From Porogramme epimiltina (Eukaryota; Basidiomycota; Agaricomycetes; Polyporales; Polyporaceae): a stretch of 56,136 nt of DNA. The notes beneath the pieces are model-generated. The model was not told the DNA's origin, ran no database searches, and worked only from the letters and a program-made list of their open reading frames with translations. The position numbers were made by a program, and so were the translations under genes. The stretch spans positions 1-56,136 of the forward strand of contig FTLJ01000159.1 in assembly GCA_900155495.1 (NCBI GenBank), given 5' to 3'. Shown here one piece after another: positions 1 to 11,500 of this stretch (its first letter is position 1; each line of letters opens with the position of its first letter).

Positions 1-865
1 AGCAGGAGCGCCGCGACGCCCTCCTTCGCCGCGAACCACGCCGCGCCGCCGCCCGTCTCGCGCAGGAGCGTGCCGGTGTGCCCGAGCCAGAGCCCGCGCA
101 CGCCCGTCGCGCGCACGACGCCGCCGAGCACCGCGAGCGGGCCCGGGAGCTTCGGCGCGGGCGCGCCCAGCGCCGCGGGGGGCGCCATGAGCATCTGCAC
201 TTGCATCTTGCACTTGACGAGCTCGATCGGCGTCCTGCACGCGAACACAGGGCTTAGGAAGGGAGGGGGATGAAGGGGGGGAGAGGAAAAGGCGACTCAC
301 AGGACGAAGCTCGTGATGGACCCCGCACCCGCACCGGCGCACGCGAGCTCGCCGAGCGTGAGGTGCTGGTCGGGCCCCATGGCCTTCCACCAGCGCATGG
401 CGTTCTGGATCTCCGTGTACGACCAGAAGAGGGTCGCGTTCTCCGCCATGGCGCCCACGATCGGCGCAGGCAGGCCCTGCAGAGCGCGGTCAGCACCACG
501 GCGCGCAGCCCGCCTCCTCCGCGCCGCACGAAGCTGCAAGGCAAGAGGACGGGCGGAAGAAGGAGAAGAAGGACACGCACCCTGTAGAGCCCGCGGACGC
601 CCTCCTTGCGCCACGTCTGGAGGAGGCAGTCGAGCGGGCCGCTGAAGCGCGCGGAGGCGTCGAGCACCTGCGCCTGGAGGCGGACCTTGGTGAGGTCGAA
701 CGGGTGCTCGAACACCTTTGCGCAGATGCCCGCGGCGCTCCCGAACGAGACGTCCTTGATCGCGCGGATGGCGAGCGAGTCGGTGGGCTGCAGCAGCGCG
801 TCCTGCGAGACCTCCATTGCGGGGCGGGTCGATGGGGGTGTTGTAGCGGAGTGGTTGTCCGACAA
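1..865 (-). CDS. ORT1: Mitochondrial ornithine carrier (ORT1/ARG11 type), 3' end cut off
   Basis: Member of the mitochondrial carrier family (inner membrane). The best match is the ornithine carrier, which exports ornithine for arginine synthesis. Exons by frame: 581-865, 301-476 and 1-234 (continues off the window); introns of 104 and 66 bp with GT-AG ends. Two carrier signatures are visible: PFDLTKVRLQAQ at the end of the first odd helix (about residue 57) and TPIELVKCKMQVQ in the second repeat. The segment ENATLFWSYTE between the repeats is typical of Ort1 proteins. The start ATG at 865 opens a short polar leader before the first repeat; a later in-frame Met is possible. The third repeat is missing because the window ends. 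A different substrate (for example carnitine) cannot be excluded, but the ENATLF and VELVKCK-like pattern favours ornithine. Confidence 0.82.
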
Positions 866-1547
866 GTCTGCGGGGTGGGTGACCGCGGGGGGGTGCGAAT
901 GGAGAACAGGAGAAGATGAGTGGGGGATTGAGTCAGCTGCGTCAAGGAGCTAGGCGAGCATGATGTGTGCTGGATGGGACGAGGAGGACCGCCGCAGACG
1001 CTTGGACGCGTACAAGCGGGACGAGGTAAATTTCCGTCGCCCCGGATGCCGTGCCACACCGCTCCCGGGCCCCGCGGAGCCTCCGAGTGCCCGGTGGGCT
1101 CAAGCGCCCGCGTGCCCCCACCTGAAGCTGGGGCTATCCAACGACGGGGGCGCCATTTGGTCGATGTCAGGCGGGCTCGCCGTGTCGACGCAAGCAATAC
1201 AAATCCTCCATAGAATGTCTGGGCGGGAGTACATCCGGTGACCAAGCCATTATAGTCCACAGCAGCCCAACTACGGATTACAGTATAGTACACCAAACGA
1301 AAGCACAACAGCGTGCAGTACAGATAGCAAATAGGTAAGAGAGGGGGGATCGAGTTCGTCAGGACATAAGCAAGCCGTGAGCACGTCAGAGACATTAATG
1401 GGGTCAATCTATCGGTCGTCAGGGGGCACAGAGAAACATACGCCAAATGGAGTCCACAATTCCGGCGGGGGTAGCGTGTCAAGTCCACAAATGCGGGGCA
1501 GAAACGTCCACTGGCGAGCGCCCCAGAGCGCTCAGCCACCACGGCGC
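866..1547. other. Intergenic: carrier promoter and GH16 3' UTR
   Basis: Holds the upstream region of the carrier gene and the 3' region of the GH16 gene, both on the minus strand. I see no TATA box and no convincing coding frame. Short open frames here have no recognisable protein content. Confidence 0.6.
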
Positions 1548-3403
1548 TCACAGCAAGAGCAGCCCAAGCAGCGCACACACGAGCGCCGCGATCGTCGCGC
1601 TCGCGCCGCCGACGGGCGTCACGCCGGACGTGTCGCCGCTCGCGCCGCCCGTCCGCGTCGAGCCGTCCGCGGAGACGGTCGAGGAGACGGTTACGGTGCT
1701 CGTCGGGCCCGCGCTGCCCGCCGTCGACGTCTGCGTCTGCGTCGCGGGGCCGCCCGTGGTGTACGCGCGGACGTAGTTGATCGCAAAGTACGCGTTGTCG
1801 TACGCTGGGCTGCCCGGCCCGGAGACGTCGCATGACCCCTGGCAGGTCGATTGGTAGATGCTCGGGACGCCGGCCCTGAGAGAAGCCTCGGTCAGTTGAG
1901 TTCTGAGGAGAGGGGGGAAAGGGGCTTACCAGTCTCCGCACAGCGCGATGTCGATGACCATCTGCTGTGGAGTGAAGTAGTGCGTAAAGTTCTGGCAGTC
2001 CTGGGTAATGGCGGGGTAGCTTGCGGAGGGCAGACCCCACGACGAAGTGTCCACGGGCCCTTTGCTGTCGAGAGCCAGCGACGCCGGAACGTCTGGTCGC
2101 TGAGGGGCAAAAATACGTTAGCGTGTGCAACTTCTACAGAGGAAGCGGCGTGGAGGCAATATCGCGACTGCTCGGCGAAAAACGGGCAGAACCTCCCTCT
2201 ACAGCAGTGCCCCCATATGGCAGCCCGAAAGGTGCGGCGTCCGAGCCCGGCCTCCATACACCGGCGTCCAACCCTCCTTCACAAAAATACCCTCATATCA
2301 CGCGCACGCACGCACGTCTGTCCGCAGTGGACTCTCTCCGCCCGAATGGCAGGAGCATTCCGCCCGGACGCGCCACGCGGCCCCTCCCGTCTGCTATGAA
2401 GACACGGCCTTATCCATGTCCCCTTTGCCTCCCCCTCCCGCCCACCTCTCGCCGCACCCCAAGAGCCAAAACCACAAAGCGAGCGAGGCGCAGAGCGCAC
2501 AAAAGGCAAAAGGGGACACTCACGCTCCAGAACCACATGTAGATGCCCGACACGTCGAACTGCGTCGCCCACACGCCGCCGCCCGCGCCCGCGAAGCCCG
2601 CGCCGAAGCTGTTCGGCTTCGTCTCGCGCACGGTGCAGCCCGAGCCGTCCGAGCAGTTCGTCGCGCCGAGCGCGCCCGTCTGCTGGATCTGGTTCGTCGT
2701 GAAGCAGCCGCTCGTCGTGTGCAGCGCCATTTGGTTGAAGTTCATGAGGTTGATGCCCTCGACGATGTCTGCGCGAGCAGGGAAGGGGGCACGGAGATAT
2801 CTGGGCGTGAGCGCGGGCGAGGGGGAAGGAGGGGGAGGAAGGGGGGCGCACCGATCTCGCCATCATCCGGCCAGAGCGGACCTTTCGTCCAGAATGCGGG
2901 CCACACTGAACATCCGTACGGGAGATGCGTCGCGTCGAACACTAAGAGGCTTCCGAAGTCGTAGTAGTCTTGCGTCGTTATCCGGACCTACGCACAATGT
3001 CGGATATGCAGGGGGTAAGGGAAACGTGATGGCTCGCGAGGGCGGCTGGACATACGGTATTCCGGGTAACGTTGAATATCTTGGGGTCGATCTTGGGGAG
3101 CGTTGTGGTGTTGTCCACACGGATGATGGCTTGCCCCGCGTCGTTCACGTACGCGAGGTGGTCGGTGGTGGCGTTCGCGGCGTCCACCCACCAGGCGGCG
3201 CCTGTTCCGTCCGAGTTGAACTTTCTGGGGCTGCGCAATCGAAGAGGCGAGCACTCACTGGATGTAAGGTTATCCCACGAACCAAAGAAATCCCAGCCGT
3301 CGAAGAAACCGCTCCCGGAATACTCGCGGACGAGGTCGTAGCTTAGAGAGGTACCCGCCAGGGAGAGCGCCATAGCGAGCGTGAGGGTTCGAGAGGCGAA
3401 CAT
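1548..3403 (-). CDS. GPI-anchored GH16 endo-beta-1,3(4)-glucanase-like protein
   Basis: Secreted cell-wall glycoside hydrolase of family 16, predicted to cleave or remodel beta-1,3/1,4-glucan. Exons: 3056-3403, 2852-2987, 2524-2768, 1930-2099 and 1548-1875, giving 408 residues. An N-terminal signal peptide ([21 protein letters not shown]) is followed by the family opening [20 protein letters not shown]. The catalytic motif DGEIDIVEG (both acids present) is split by the intron between 2852 and 2768. The fungal GH16 landmark [17 protein letters not shown] is intact, as is [17 protein letters not shown] near the end of the domain. A Ser/Thr-rich tail and a terminal hydrophobic segment ([13 protein letters not shown]) point to GPI anchoring. 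A TATA-like box lies 80 bp upstream of the ATG. The frame is open across a donor-like site at 3258; see findings. Confidence 0.88.
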
Positions 3404-5281
3404 AGCGCCACCAGAGGTCTTGTACGACTTGTGTGTGCGGTTGAGGCGAGGTGCTGCTGCTGAACCTTGAGTGCGGGCGAGGCTTATAAGACAAACTTTG
3501 AGGCGAAGCCACTACGGGCACAGAGCACAGGTTTTAGGAAGGGTGTACTCGGCCGGGCGGGAGCACTCGAGATTGGTCCTTGAGAGTGCGGGGAGGGTAC
3601 TTTGGCCGAACAGCGTGAAGGGGTCGTAAGGGGCTGTTCCCGCCACCGGGGTCGGGGGGAGGGTGTTTTAAGACGGTCGGACGGCCTGGATAGGACCTGC
3701 AGCGCCGGCTAGGAGTGGCCGGGGAGGAAAGGCTGGTGCTATTAAATTTCGAACCATGGGCTGGAAGCCATCAGGCGCGTGGTCCTTTCGGGCTGTCTTG
3801 ACCTCGTGTTGCACTCTCTCCGACATGGGCGCTCCGAGCCGAGGCACGACCGTTACCGGGAATGTTTAGATGCATTGTGAACTCTAGTAGAGTCAAAAAG
3901 ATAAGCCATGAGTTGGAGTTGTCCTCTAGAGAGTCGCCAGCTAATCTGGGCACCGACTTTTATTCGTGGACTCTTCATACTCGCCTTGTGCAGACGGCAA
4001 GGGGGACCAAGCGCTTCGTATTTGTGAGATAGATCGGGCGGCTTCGGAGACAGGTGGGACGATCCTCTAGTCTCGCGGAGGGGCAAATAAATCGGTGGGA
4101 TGTGGAATGTGGGAGTCGAGCGCGCGATGGAAAGAAAGAGATGGCAGCAGTCCGACGCCTCGACCGTCGGACACGAGCCACACCGTTGCCCAGCACGTGC
4201 GCCTGTTTGCGGGATGGGAATATCCGGACTGGATTTGGGTTACGGTTGCAAACGACACACAGCCGCATCCGCGCGAGCAGGCGCGGCGTTGCAGCACGCA
4301 CGAAAAGCGGGGGCCCCTCGGTTAGTCAGTGCAATGAGGCCAAGTCGAAGCAGAGGACTGGGGCGCAGCTGGCTCGTTGCCACGCGTCCCGGCGTGCCTC
4401 TGCACTGTGCTGGCGGAGGACGGCCCGAGCAACCAGTGCCACCGGAAACAAACACGGGCAAGCAGCGGACTGCGCTTGAGGGCTCGATGTCGGCGTCAAC
4501 GGCACTTTGAACCTGCTTGGACCGCGCCTTAAGAACGTCCTGGGCCGCCTGCTCGTCTGGCATCGCGCTCTTTTGGCCCATCCTCTCCGCCGACCTGCGC
4601 TTCTTCCCGTTTCCTCGCACCCGAAGCCCTTGTCCTGCGAAGACGCCGACCCCGGCCAGCCTGGCAAGCACATTGTCCAAATCTAATCTATTGTGACCGA
4701 GTCCGCTGCCTAGCCCGGCCACCTGCCCTCCCAAGAGGCCCCCTTCCCACCCCACGTATACCCGCATATTGACGGACACGAGCTTCTTGACCTCCGGACA
4801 CGCACCGCCGGCAGCCGGAGTAGACCCCGGCCAGTCTGGTGAGTCTTTGACCCATCCAAATCCGATGCGCCTCTGACGGCCCACCTGCGACAGAGAACCA
4901 AAGCCGGGCGCGTTTGTCTCTGCAGCGCATCTGCCGCCCTTAATCAGCTCCGTTTCCCACCGCATATATCCCCCTCGACGCGCCTACGCCCGTCCACCGA
5001 CCCCGCCCATCCGCCGTCATCACCGCTCCTCCGCTTCCTGCACAGGCTGCAGACCCATCCGTCCCGCTCCCTCCTGCCCGTCTGTGCTAGCCTTCGGCTC
5101 GATAACAGTGCTTCCCCCTTCTAACCGCCTGGCTCCTGCGTTTTCTCGTGAATAACGCGGACCCGGTCGCCCTAGTAGTCTCAATCTGTATATCTATGCG
5201 AGTATCTATACAAAGCCCTAATCGTCGTCACATCCTCTCGCACCGTCCACCGATCATATCTTCCAACAACTCGACACAATC
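3404..5281. other. Divergent intergenic region, 1.9 kb
   Basis: Lies between the head-to-head GH16 gene (-) and the polyQ gene (+). The right half becomes pyrimidine-rich towards the ATG at 5282, with a TATA-like stretch (catatat) near 4963, as expected for a leader and core promoter. A minus-strand open frame at 4240-4965 has no recognisable protein content and lies in this promoter, so I do not call it. Confidence 0.5.
3483..3488 (-). promoter_or_regulatory. TATA-like box of the GH16 gene
   Basis: TATAAG on the minus strand, about 80 bp upstream of the ATG at 3403. Position and spacing suit a core promoter; this is inference from sequence only. Confidence 0.45.
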
Positions 5282-7786
5282 ATGGCTCATGTCATGAAAC
5301 CTGGCCCCAATACGACAGCCCCATTCGCAAGCAATACCTTCATTCCAACCCTCAGTCATGGCTGGGTGCACGCCAGCTCTTTCTACGCCTCGGTTCCTTT
5401 TAACTCTGCTCCACCGCCTGTCCCTACTGGTGTCAACCCTCAGACATGGATGAATGGCCAGTGGCAACCCAATCCCATGTTCCGTCCTCAGCCAGGTATG
5501 ACGCAGAACTCCGTCCAGATGTGGGCCCCCCATCCCGGCTGGGGCCAGGCGGCCCAGCGGGGTCAGCCTTGGAAACGTCCCATTAATCCCGGAGATCCTT
5601 CGTATTGGGCGACGAAATTGTCGGACAATCCGTTGGGACTGGAGAACATGCATATTAGGTGCGTAGTAGACGGATTTGTACTATGACGCTATAAATGACA
5701 CTCCTGCAAGGGATGATACTCCGGCCGACGAGCGCCATGCGAAGGATCAGTCGAACGGAGTTCTGCATACCCCCTGGGTGTGGGCACCTAAGGAGCTCGC
5801 TACGGATCCTAGTACGTCAGCGCAACCGAACGGTGCTCCTCCGACTCGTCCTGGCCAAGCCCCCCAACAGTCGGCAGAGAAGGATCTCCCTCCCCCTCCT
5901 CCCCCCCAACCCCCCCACGATCATTCCCGTGCCAACAGTGGTTCCCGTCATATCTATGCGGTCACTGGGGTCGACTCTGCCCAGACGCGTCCAGTTGAGC
6001 GAGGAATCCCCTCGTCTGCACCGGCAACTGTTTCGTCCTATTCGACGTATCACCAGCAACAGCAGCAACAACAGCAACAGCAACAGCAACGACTGTCGGA
6101 CTCGCATAGAACCCCAGAGCGGTCTGCTCCCACCTCACAGCAACATCCGGACCACTTCCGGCAGCGCAGCCGGGATGTCTCTCCGAGGCCGAGGGCAGAG
6201 ACTCAACCCTACTCTGCGTCCCGAGCCGACTTCCGTGGTCAGACAACGTCATCTGCCTCTGCGGCTGCGGCTGCAGCTGTAGCTAGTCGGAGCGCAACCG
6301 CACCTACGCAAAGGGACCTGGATCGACAAAGAGCCCTTGATCGAGAAGAGGGCGCCTTCAGCGCACGCGGCGAGCTGCACCCTACATTCTCGCCCAAGAT
6401 CATCCGCGTCCCCGACCACTACTCCTCCCCGCCTTCGAGGCGCACCAGCCATGACGACTTCGACCGGAGTCCATCGCGTCAGCCTGTCCCTTCGAACCAG
6501 ATATACGGTCCTGCCACCAGCCGAGCTCCGTCACGCTCCAACAGCCTGACCCAGCGAAGACAATCCGCCACGACAGCTTCCGCTACTACATCAACGTCAA
6601 CGACACCGTCCAGCTCCTCCCTTGGACTCCTCACATTCACGGAAGAACCCCAGGCTTTGTTGAGCCCACTCGTAGTTGGCGGCACTCCCCCATCTGCGGG
6701 CTCAAGCCCGCTCCACGACATCCCGCGCAGCCAGACTTATCCGAGCGTGGCTTTCGCGAGACAGTACGAGGAACGTGAGACGAAGGAGTACCCAAGGACT
6801 CCCCGGATGTACGACCGAGCCCGTTCGCGCGAACGAGACCTCGAGCGTGACTGGGATCGTGAGTCCAATGCTACCCCTTTACCGTCGAATCGTGCCACCC
6901 CCAGCCGGACGCCCCCATCCGCCCGGACACCGCCGTCGGGTCGGACTCCACCATCGGGTCGGACACCCCCCGAGGCGCGCACCCCTCCTCTCGGCCACCG
7001 CACGCACCCGTCGCCCGAGTCCGGTGGGCGCCACTCCCGCCAGATCTCCCGGAGCCACACATTCCCGGTATCCCCGTCCCGGGCGACGTCCCCGCCGTCC
7101 ACGTCCCCCCGCTACGCCACACAGCACTCCTCGTTCACGGCGAGCTCGTCGTACACGAGCCCGTCGCACGTGCGCACGTCGCCGAGGGACCAGTCGCGCT
7201 CGCGCGCGCCGTCGCCGCCGATGCGGCACAACCCGCTCCCCCGCCCGCCCGCGGTCTCCCCGTACGCGGAGCACCACCTCGCACGCGGCTCGTCGTCCGC
7301 GTCCGCCGCCGCCGCCGCCGCCGCCCAGTACCAACAGCAGCAACAGCAACAGCAGCACCAGCTACAGCTCCAGCTCCAACACCAGCAACAGCAGCAACAG
7401 GCGCACCAGCACCAGCAACAGCAACAGCCGGAGCAGAGCGCGTACAGCAAGCGGCCTGTGCGTTACGGGTTTTGGAATCGGCGCGGGGACCACCTGTACG
7501 TCACCGACAAGGGCGAGCGATTCATCGTGTACGCGCCGCACGAGGTCGCGAACCCCGAGGACCTGCGCCAGTACCCGTCGCCCGTGGAGGGCTGGCGGGA
7601 CCACCACGGGGAATTCATGAAGTACAACCCGAACGTGCCCGAGCTCCTCGATTCTCTCCCCCTCCAGGGCCGATCGCCAGTGCGACCGTACCATGATGTA
7701 CGTATCCTCTCGCCCCCCATTCGTTGGTCGGTTCGGTTGCTAATTCTTTGGATCTTCGCCAGTTCGTTCAATACGTCGAAGTGTGA
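5282..7786 (+). CDS. Long disordered polyQ protein with conserved C-terminal domain
   Basis: Function unknown. Exons: 5282-5658, 5711-7697 and 7763-7786 (introns 52 and 65 bp), giving 795 residues. The N-terminal 125 residues are rich in Pro, Asn and Trp. Most of the rest is low complexity: a glutamine tract near residue 240, Ser/Arg/Pro-rich stretches with short RTPP repeats near residues 519-553, and a Gln/His-rich tract near residues 665-700. The last 90 residues are ordered-looking, beginning RPVRYGFWNRRGDHLYVTD and containing PSPVEGWRDHHGEFMKYNP. I infer that this end is the functional domain, with the rest a disordered scaffold. The final exon is only eight codons; it is supported by gtacgt/cag splice sites and a matching frame. 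No enzyme motif or membrane segment is visible. Confidence 0.72.
6049..6090 (+). repeat. CAG/CAA repeat coding polyglutamine
   Basis: Mixed CAG and CAA codons give a run of 12 glutamines inside the long disordered protein. The interspersed CAA codons suggest the run is kept as protein rather than being a freshly expanded pure repeat. Confidence 0.85.
6888..6995 (+). repeat. Tandem RTPP-type repeat
   Basis: Imperfect repeats of about 24 bp coding variants of RTPPSG within the disordered protein. At least five units are visible, diverging at the ends (GRTPPSGRTPPEARTPPLG). The SP/TP dipeptides could be phosphosites; that is inference. Confidence 0.7.
7330..7431 (+). repeat. Second CAG-rich repeat (Gln/Leu/His tract)
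   Basis: Runs of glutamine broken by His and Leu, just upstream of the conserved C-terminal domain, following a GCC repeat coding alanine at about 7306-7325. Confidence 0.8.
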
Positions 7787-8584
7787 AGTCGGACAATGCG
7801 ATCAATCGTGTTCTGTGCTCGAGAGTATTCCCTGTAAGCTCAAACGGACGCAAACCTGTCTCCCTACCTCGCAGCTCGCCTTCGCACCCATCTTTGCCAT
7901 TACCATCTGCGTCTATCTATCTCACATTTCTGAATGTACTGATAACTACTCCCCCTGGATATCACACGCACAGACGCACCACTCTCCCCTCCTTCGCAGC
8001 CAACCCCAGTCATTGTTCCCTGCTTCATCGTATTTGTACCACAATCCATTCAACCCCACTTAGCACGCGCACACACGCGCCTCGCAACGTTACCCAGCAT
8101 CCCTGTGTATACAATTATGTATCGTTTCCCGTCTCTCACTGTGCTTTTCCCAACGTCTTCGCCGCATTCAGTCCCTCTTGCACCCCACAGGTCTCACTCG
8201 ATCGCCGACTGTCGATCGCACAGGGTCGCTTATTCGCATTGGAGGAGGATCTACTACCGTCGTGTCGTTGTAAGATACAGCAAGGAAACCGTGGCATCGA
8301 ACAATAAAGGAGCACATAAGTCATGAACGAAGCAGGAGAGAACGGAGAGTGCGAGAAAGATGTTCAGAACCGGGCGGGGTACATGTGCATGGACGTCTAG
8401 AGGGGATCCGCGAGGCACGGAAATGGGACTCTCGGGAGCGCGCGCGTACGAACGTGTGAGTGTGCGAGGATTGGGGAGTGGGGATCGCGAGACAGAATCC
8501 AGATAGAAGCCAGAAGAGGGGAAGGGGAAGGCGCGACCGGCGTACGGGGAAGAAGCCGGCAGAACCGCGCGCGGCGCCGAAGCC
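7787..8584. other. Convergent 3' intergenic region
   Basis: Lies between the stop codons of two converging genes. AT content is higher in the middle (an AATAAA lies at 8303-8308), consistent with a 3' UTR and poly(A) signal for the plus-strand gene. No coding frame is supported. Confidence 0.5.
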
Positions 8585-11500
8585 CTAGAGGCCGATGCCG
8601 CCGTGGATGGCGCGCATATGGTCGTAGACCTCGCCGCCGCTGGCGAACGTCTCGAGGCAGGCCCAGCAGATGTGGATCTTGCAGCTCGCGCACGTCATGT
8701 GGTTGCACCCCGCCATGCGCTCGATGGGCACCTTGCACCCCGGGCAGTCCTTGACGTCGTGGCCCGCCTTCCACGCCTCGAACAGCGCGTCGGCCTCCGC
8801 CGTGCGCTCCGCGCACCCGCGCACGCCGTCGGCGTGCTCCGCGTCGCACCGCGCGCAGATGCGCGCGAGGCACGCCGGGCACTGCAGCACCGCGTCCGTG
8901 CGGCGCGTGCGCCGGTACACCTGCTGGCAGTCGGGCGTGGGGCAGAAGCGGAACTCGTCGGGGCGCGCCTGGACGTGCGCGAGGAACGCGGCCGTCGTGA
9001 GCGCGTCGAACTGGTCCGTCGAGAGCAGCGCCTGCGCGGTAGAAAGGGGGATGGTGTGAGGGCACTTGGCGTCAGCGCCGAGGCACGTTAGCGGGAACGC
9101 GCGGATGTCGATCGCGGCGGTGAGGTAGCTGCAGAGGCACACCTCGCACCAGCGATGTCCGCATGCGAGTGTGATGGGGTGCGATGGCTCCGAGAAACAG
9201 ACAGGGCAGCTGTTGGCGGTCGTGTTGCGGCGCAGGGCGAGGCGCTTCCCAGCATGCTGGACAGCGAGTCGCGCTACCTTCTGCGCGTTCTCGTCGCCGC
9301 AGACAATGAGTTTCTTGTGGCTGAGATCGAGCCATACGTTTTCGTTGCCAAGTTCGTTTTGTAGCTTCGCGAGGTCCTCGCTCATAAAGACTCCGACTAT
9401 GTTGCCTGCGACCGCGTATTCGTGCCGGCGCTGGGCCTTGAGGAGCCTCGCGCGTGCCACAATTTCTGCACGAACCTGTGAACGCCCTGCATCGGGACCG
9501 AATAGAGCAAGCGTCCTCCGGCGGGAATCTCGGTTGATCTTGACCTTGGGGTGGATCTTCTCGAGCTCGTCTAAAAACTCGATACCTGCCTTGCTCGCGA
9601 AGAAACCGTTCCACACGATCTGCCCGTTGTCTGTAACCTTCTCACCTCGAAGGAGGCGGTCGAATGCAGCCTTGGCCTTGGTGAGGGAAGCCATGCTGCG
9701 CGAAACCAACTTGATGACGACGGCGGAGCGAGGGCCGAGAGCCTGCCTCCTGTCAATGACAGAGATACTAGTTCCATCCTCATCCTGGATGTATGACTTG
9801 AGCAGGTTAATGTCGGGGGCAAGAATCTGGAAGAATGCCGCGGGAAGAGTGTAGCGAAGGGATTTGATGTGATGGGCGAATATCCTTTGCTTCCCTGCGA
9901 ACGCTGGGCAGAATCGGTGAAGGGCGTTACAAGCAGACGCCGCAGTCTCCGCGTCGTTGAAATGAGCCCAGACGCGGAAAGTTTTGCGGTATGGCGGGGG
10001 AAGAACGTTCAGGGATACTTCTCCGTGCTCAGACAACATGCGCCGAAGTCCGTCAACAGCGCTACGCATTGACATGTATTTGGGGCGGTCGAACATGTGG
10101 GAGTCGTATTTGCCGAAGCGAGCTAAGTCCTTGGTCGTGGCATCGGTGGGCATGTAGTCGTAACGGACGTTGATCTCGCCAACCATGGGAATACCTTGGT
10201 AGATTTCAGCGGAGATTTTCATTCCACGCAGCTCCTTTTTCATAGCGACGGCCATCGCCTTCGTGGCCTGATCTTCCGTCTCATAGCCAACATAGCCAGT
10301 TTTCTTCGGAGTGGGAATCTCGAATAGCACGTCGCCATCGCAAAGCGTTCCGCCGCCAATACCTATCTTCTTCTTGGCAACGACACGGGCGGAGACCTTT
10401 GCGCTGAAGAGCCAGCTCCCATCGAGAGCTTTAGCGGCATCTGCTGCTGAGTCCGCGAGAGCAAATGAGACTCGGTATGCGGATACAGCTTCGTCTCGCG
10501 TGGGGTCTACGAGAACGGAGACGACCTCTCCGAAGGAAGTCAGAGCTGCAGTGATGTCGGCCGGAGCAACAGACAAGGGAATGCCGTCGAGGAGAATCTG
10601 GCGTGACTCGAATCCGGTGGTGACCTGAAGCACGTCAAATCCTGAGCTAAGTTTCACCTTAATCGAGTCCATGACTGTAAGAATGATTTGCTCGTCCGGC
10701 TGTCGCGGTGCCACTTGTCCTTCTTTCACGGTCTTGTTAACAAGTAAGCGTAAGTTCAAACAGGGTAAACTCGATGTTGGCTCACCACTTCCAATCCTAG
10801 ACCTGGTGGTAACAGAGGTCCATCCAAGCTCGCACCTGTCGCTTGGGGGTCTTCTACAACTCTCATACTCCTGATGAATACCTCTTCGGAAAAACTCTCA
10901 CGATACGGGGGGTTTCCTCTTGGCCGAGGGACGCGGCTATACGATCCTGTTCCCGTGGCGGGCTAGGAGAATGCGTCGGGTTAACCATTATATCGCTACC
11001 GTGTAGACTGTATCCACGCACCTGGGTGGGCAAATCGACTCGATCGACGTGAGAGTACTTGCAATCATCTCTTTTGCAACGTCCCATGATGAAATCCCAG
11101 CATGGGCTTCGAGACTTCGCGACCACAGTCTGGTTTGATCCGCTCGCGCTGGGGGGTGGTGCATCCACAGAAGACATGGACGTCTGTGCGGACACGCCGC
11201 GCGAGTCATCCTGAACCAATCGATTGCGACCGTCAGAAACAGGCGCAGCTGAAGAAAGGGATAAAATTGGAACATACAGCTGAATAATACGTCGTGTCGC
11301 TATCGTTGTCTGTGTCGCCAGAGACTTCTACCAGCTCGTCAGCCTCGGCGGAGGTCGGGAGCATCTTGCCCTTGCCCTTGCCCTTGTCCGATGGGCGGCC
11401 AGACGACGATCCAGAGGCTTCACCACGTCCGCTCTGAGGCCGTGGGGTGTTGGGGACCGTTGCTTTCTTCGTCGGGCCGGTACTACCGACCGAGGTGGAA

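Noticed and set aside
490..2130. 546-codon minus-strand open frame spanning the carrier and GH16 genes
   Set aside because: It is out of frame with both proteins over most of its length, reads mainly as Arg/Pro/Ser-rich shadow sequence and crosses the intergenic gap. The spliced carrier and GH16 models explain the region.
4240..4965. 241-codon minus-strand open frame upstream of the polyQ gene
   Set aside because: No recognisable domain or splice context; it lies in the C/T-rich promoter of the plus-strand gene, whose composition opens the antisense frame.
10733..10759. ATG at 10759 as the start of the RBR ligase
   Set aside because: The first nine codons are intron. The acceptor aacaag at 10733 joins ACCGTGAAA in frame to the exon ending GAAGTG, and the CCCH exons continue upstream.
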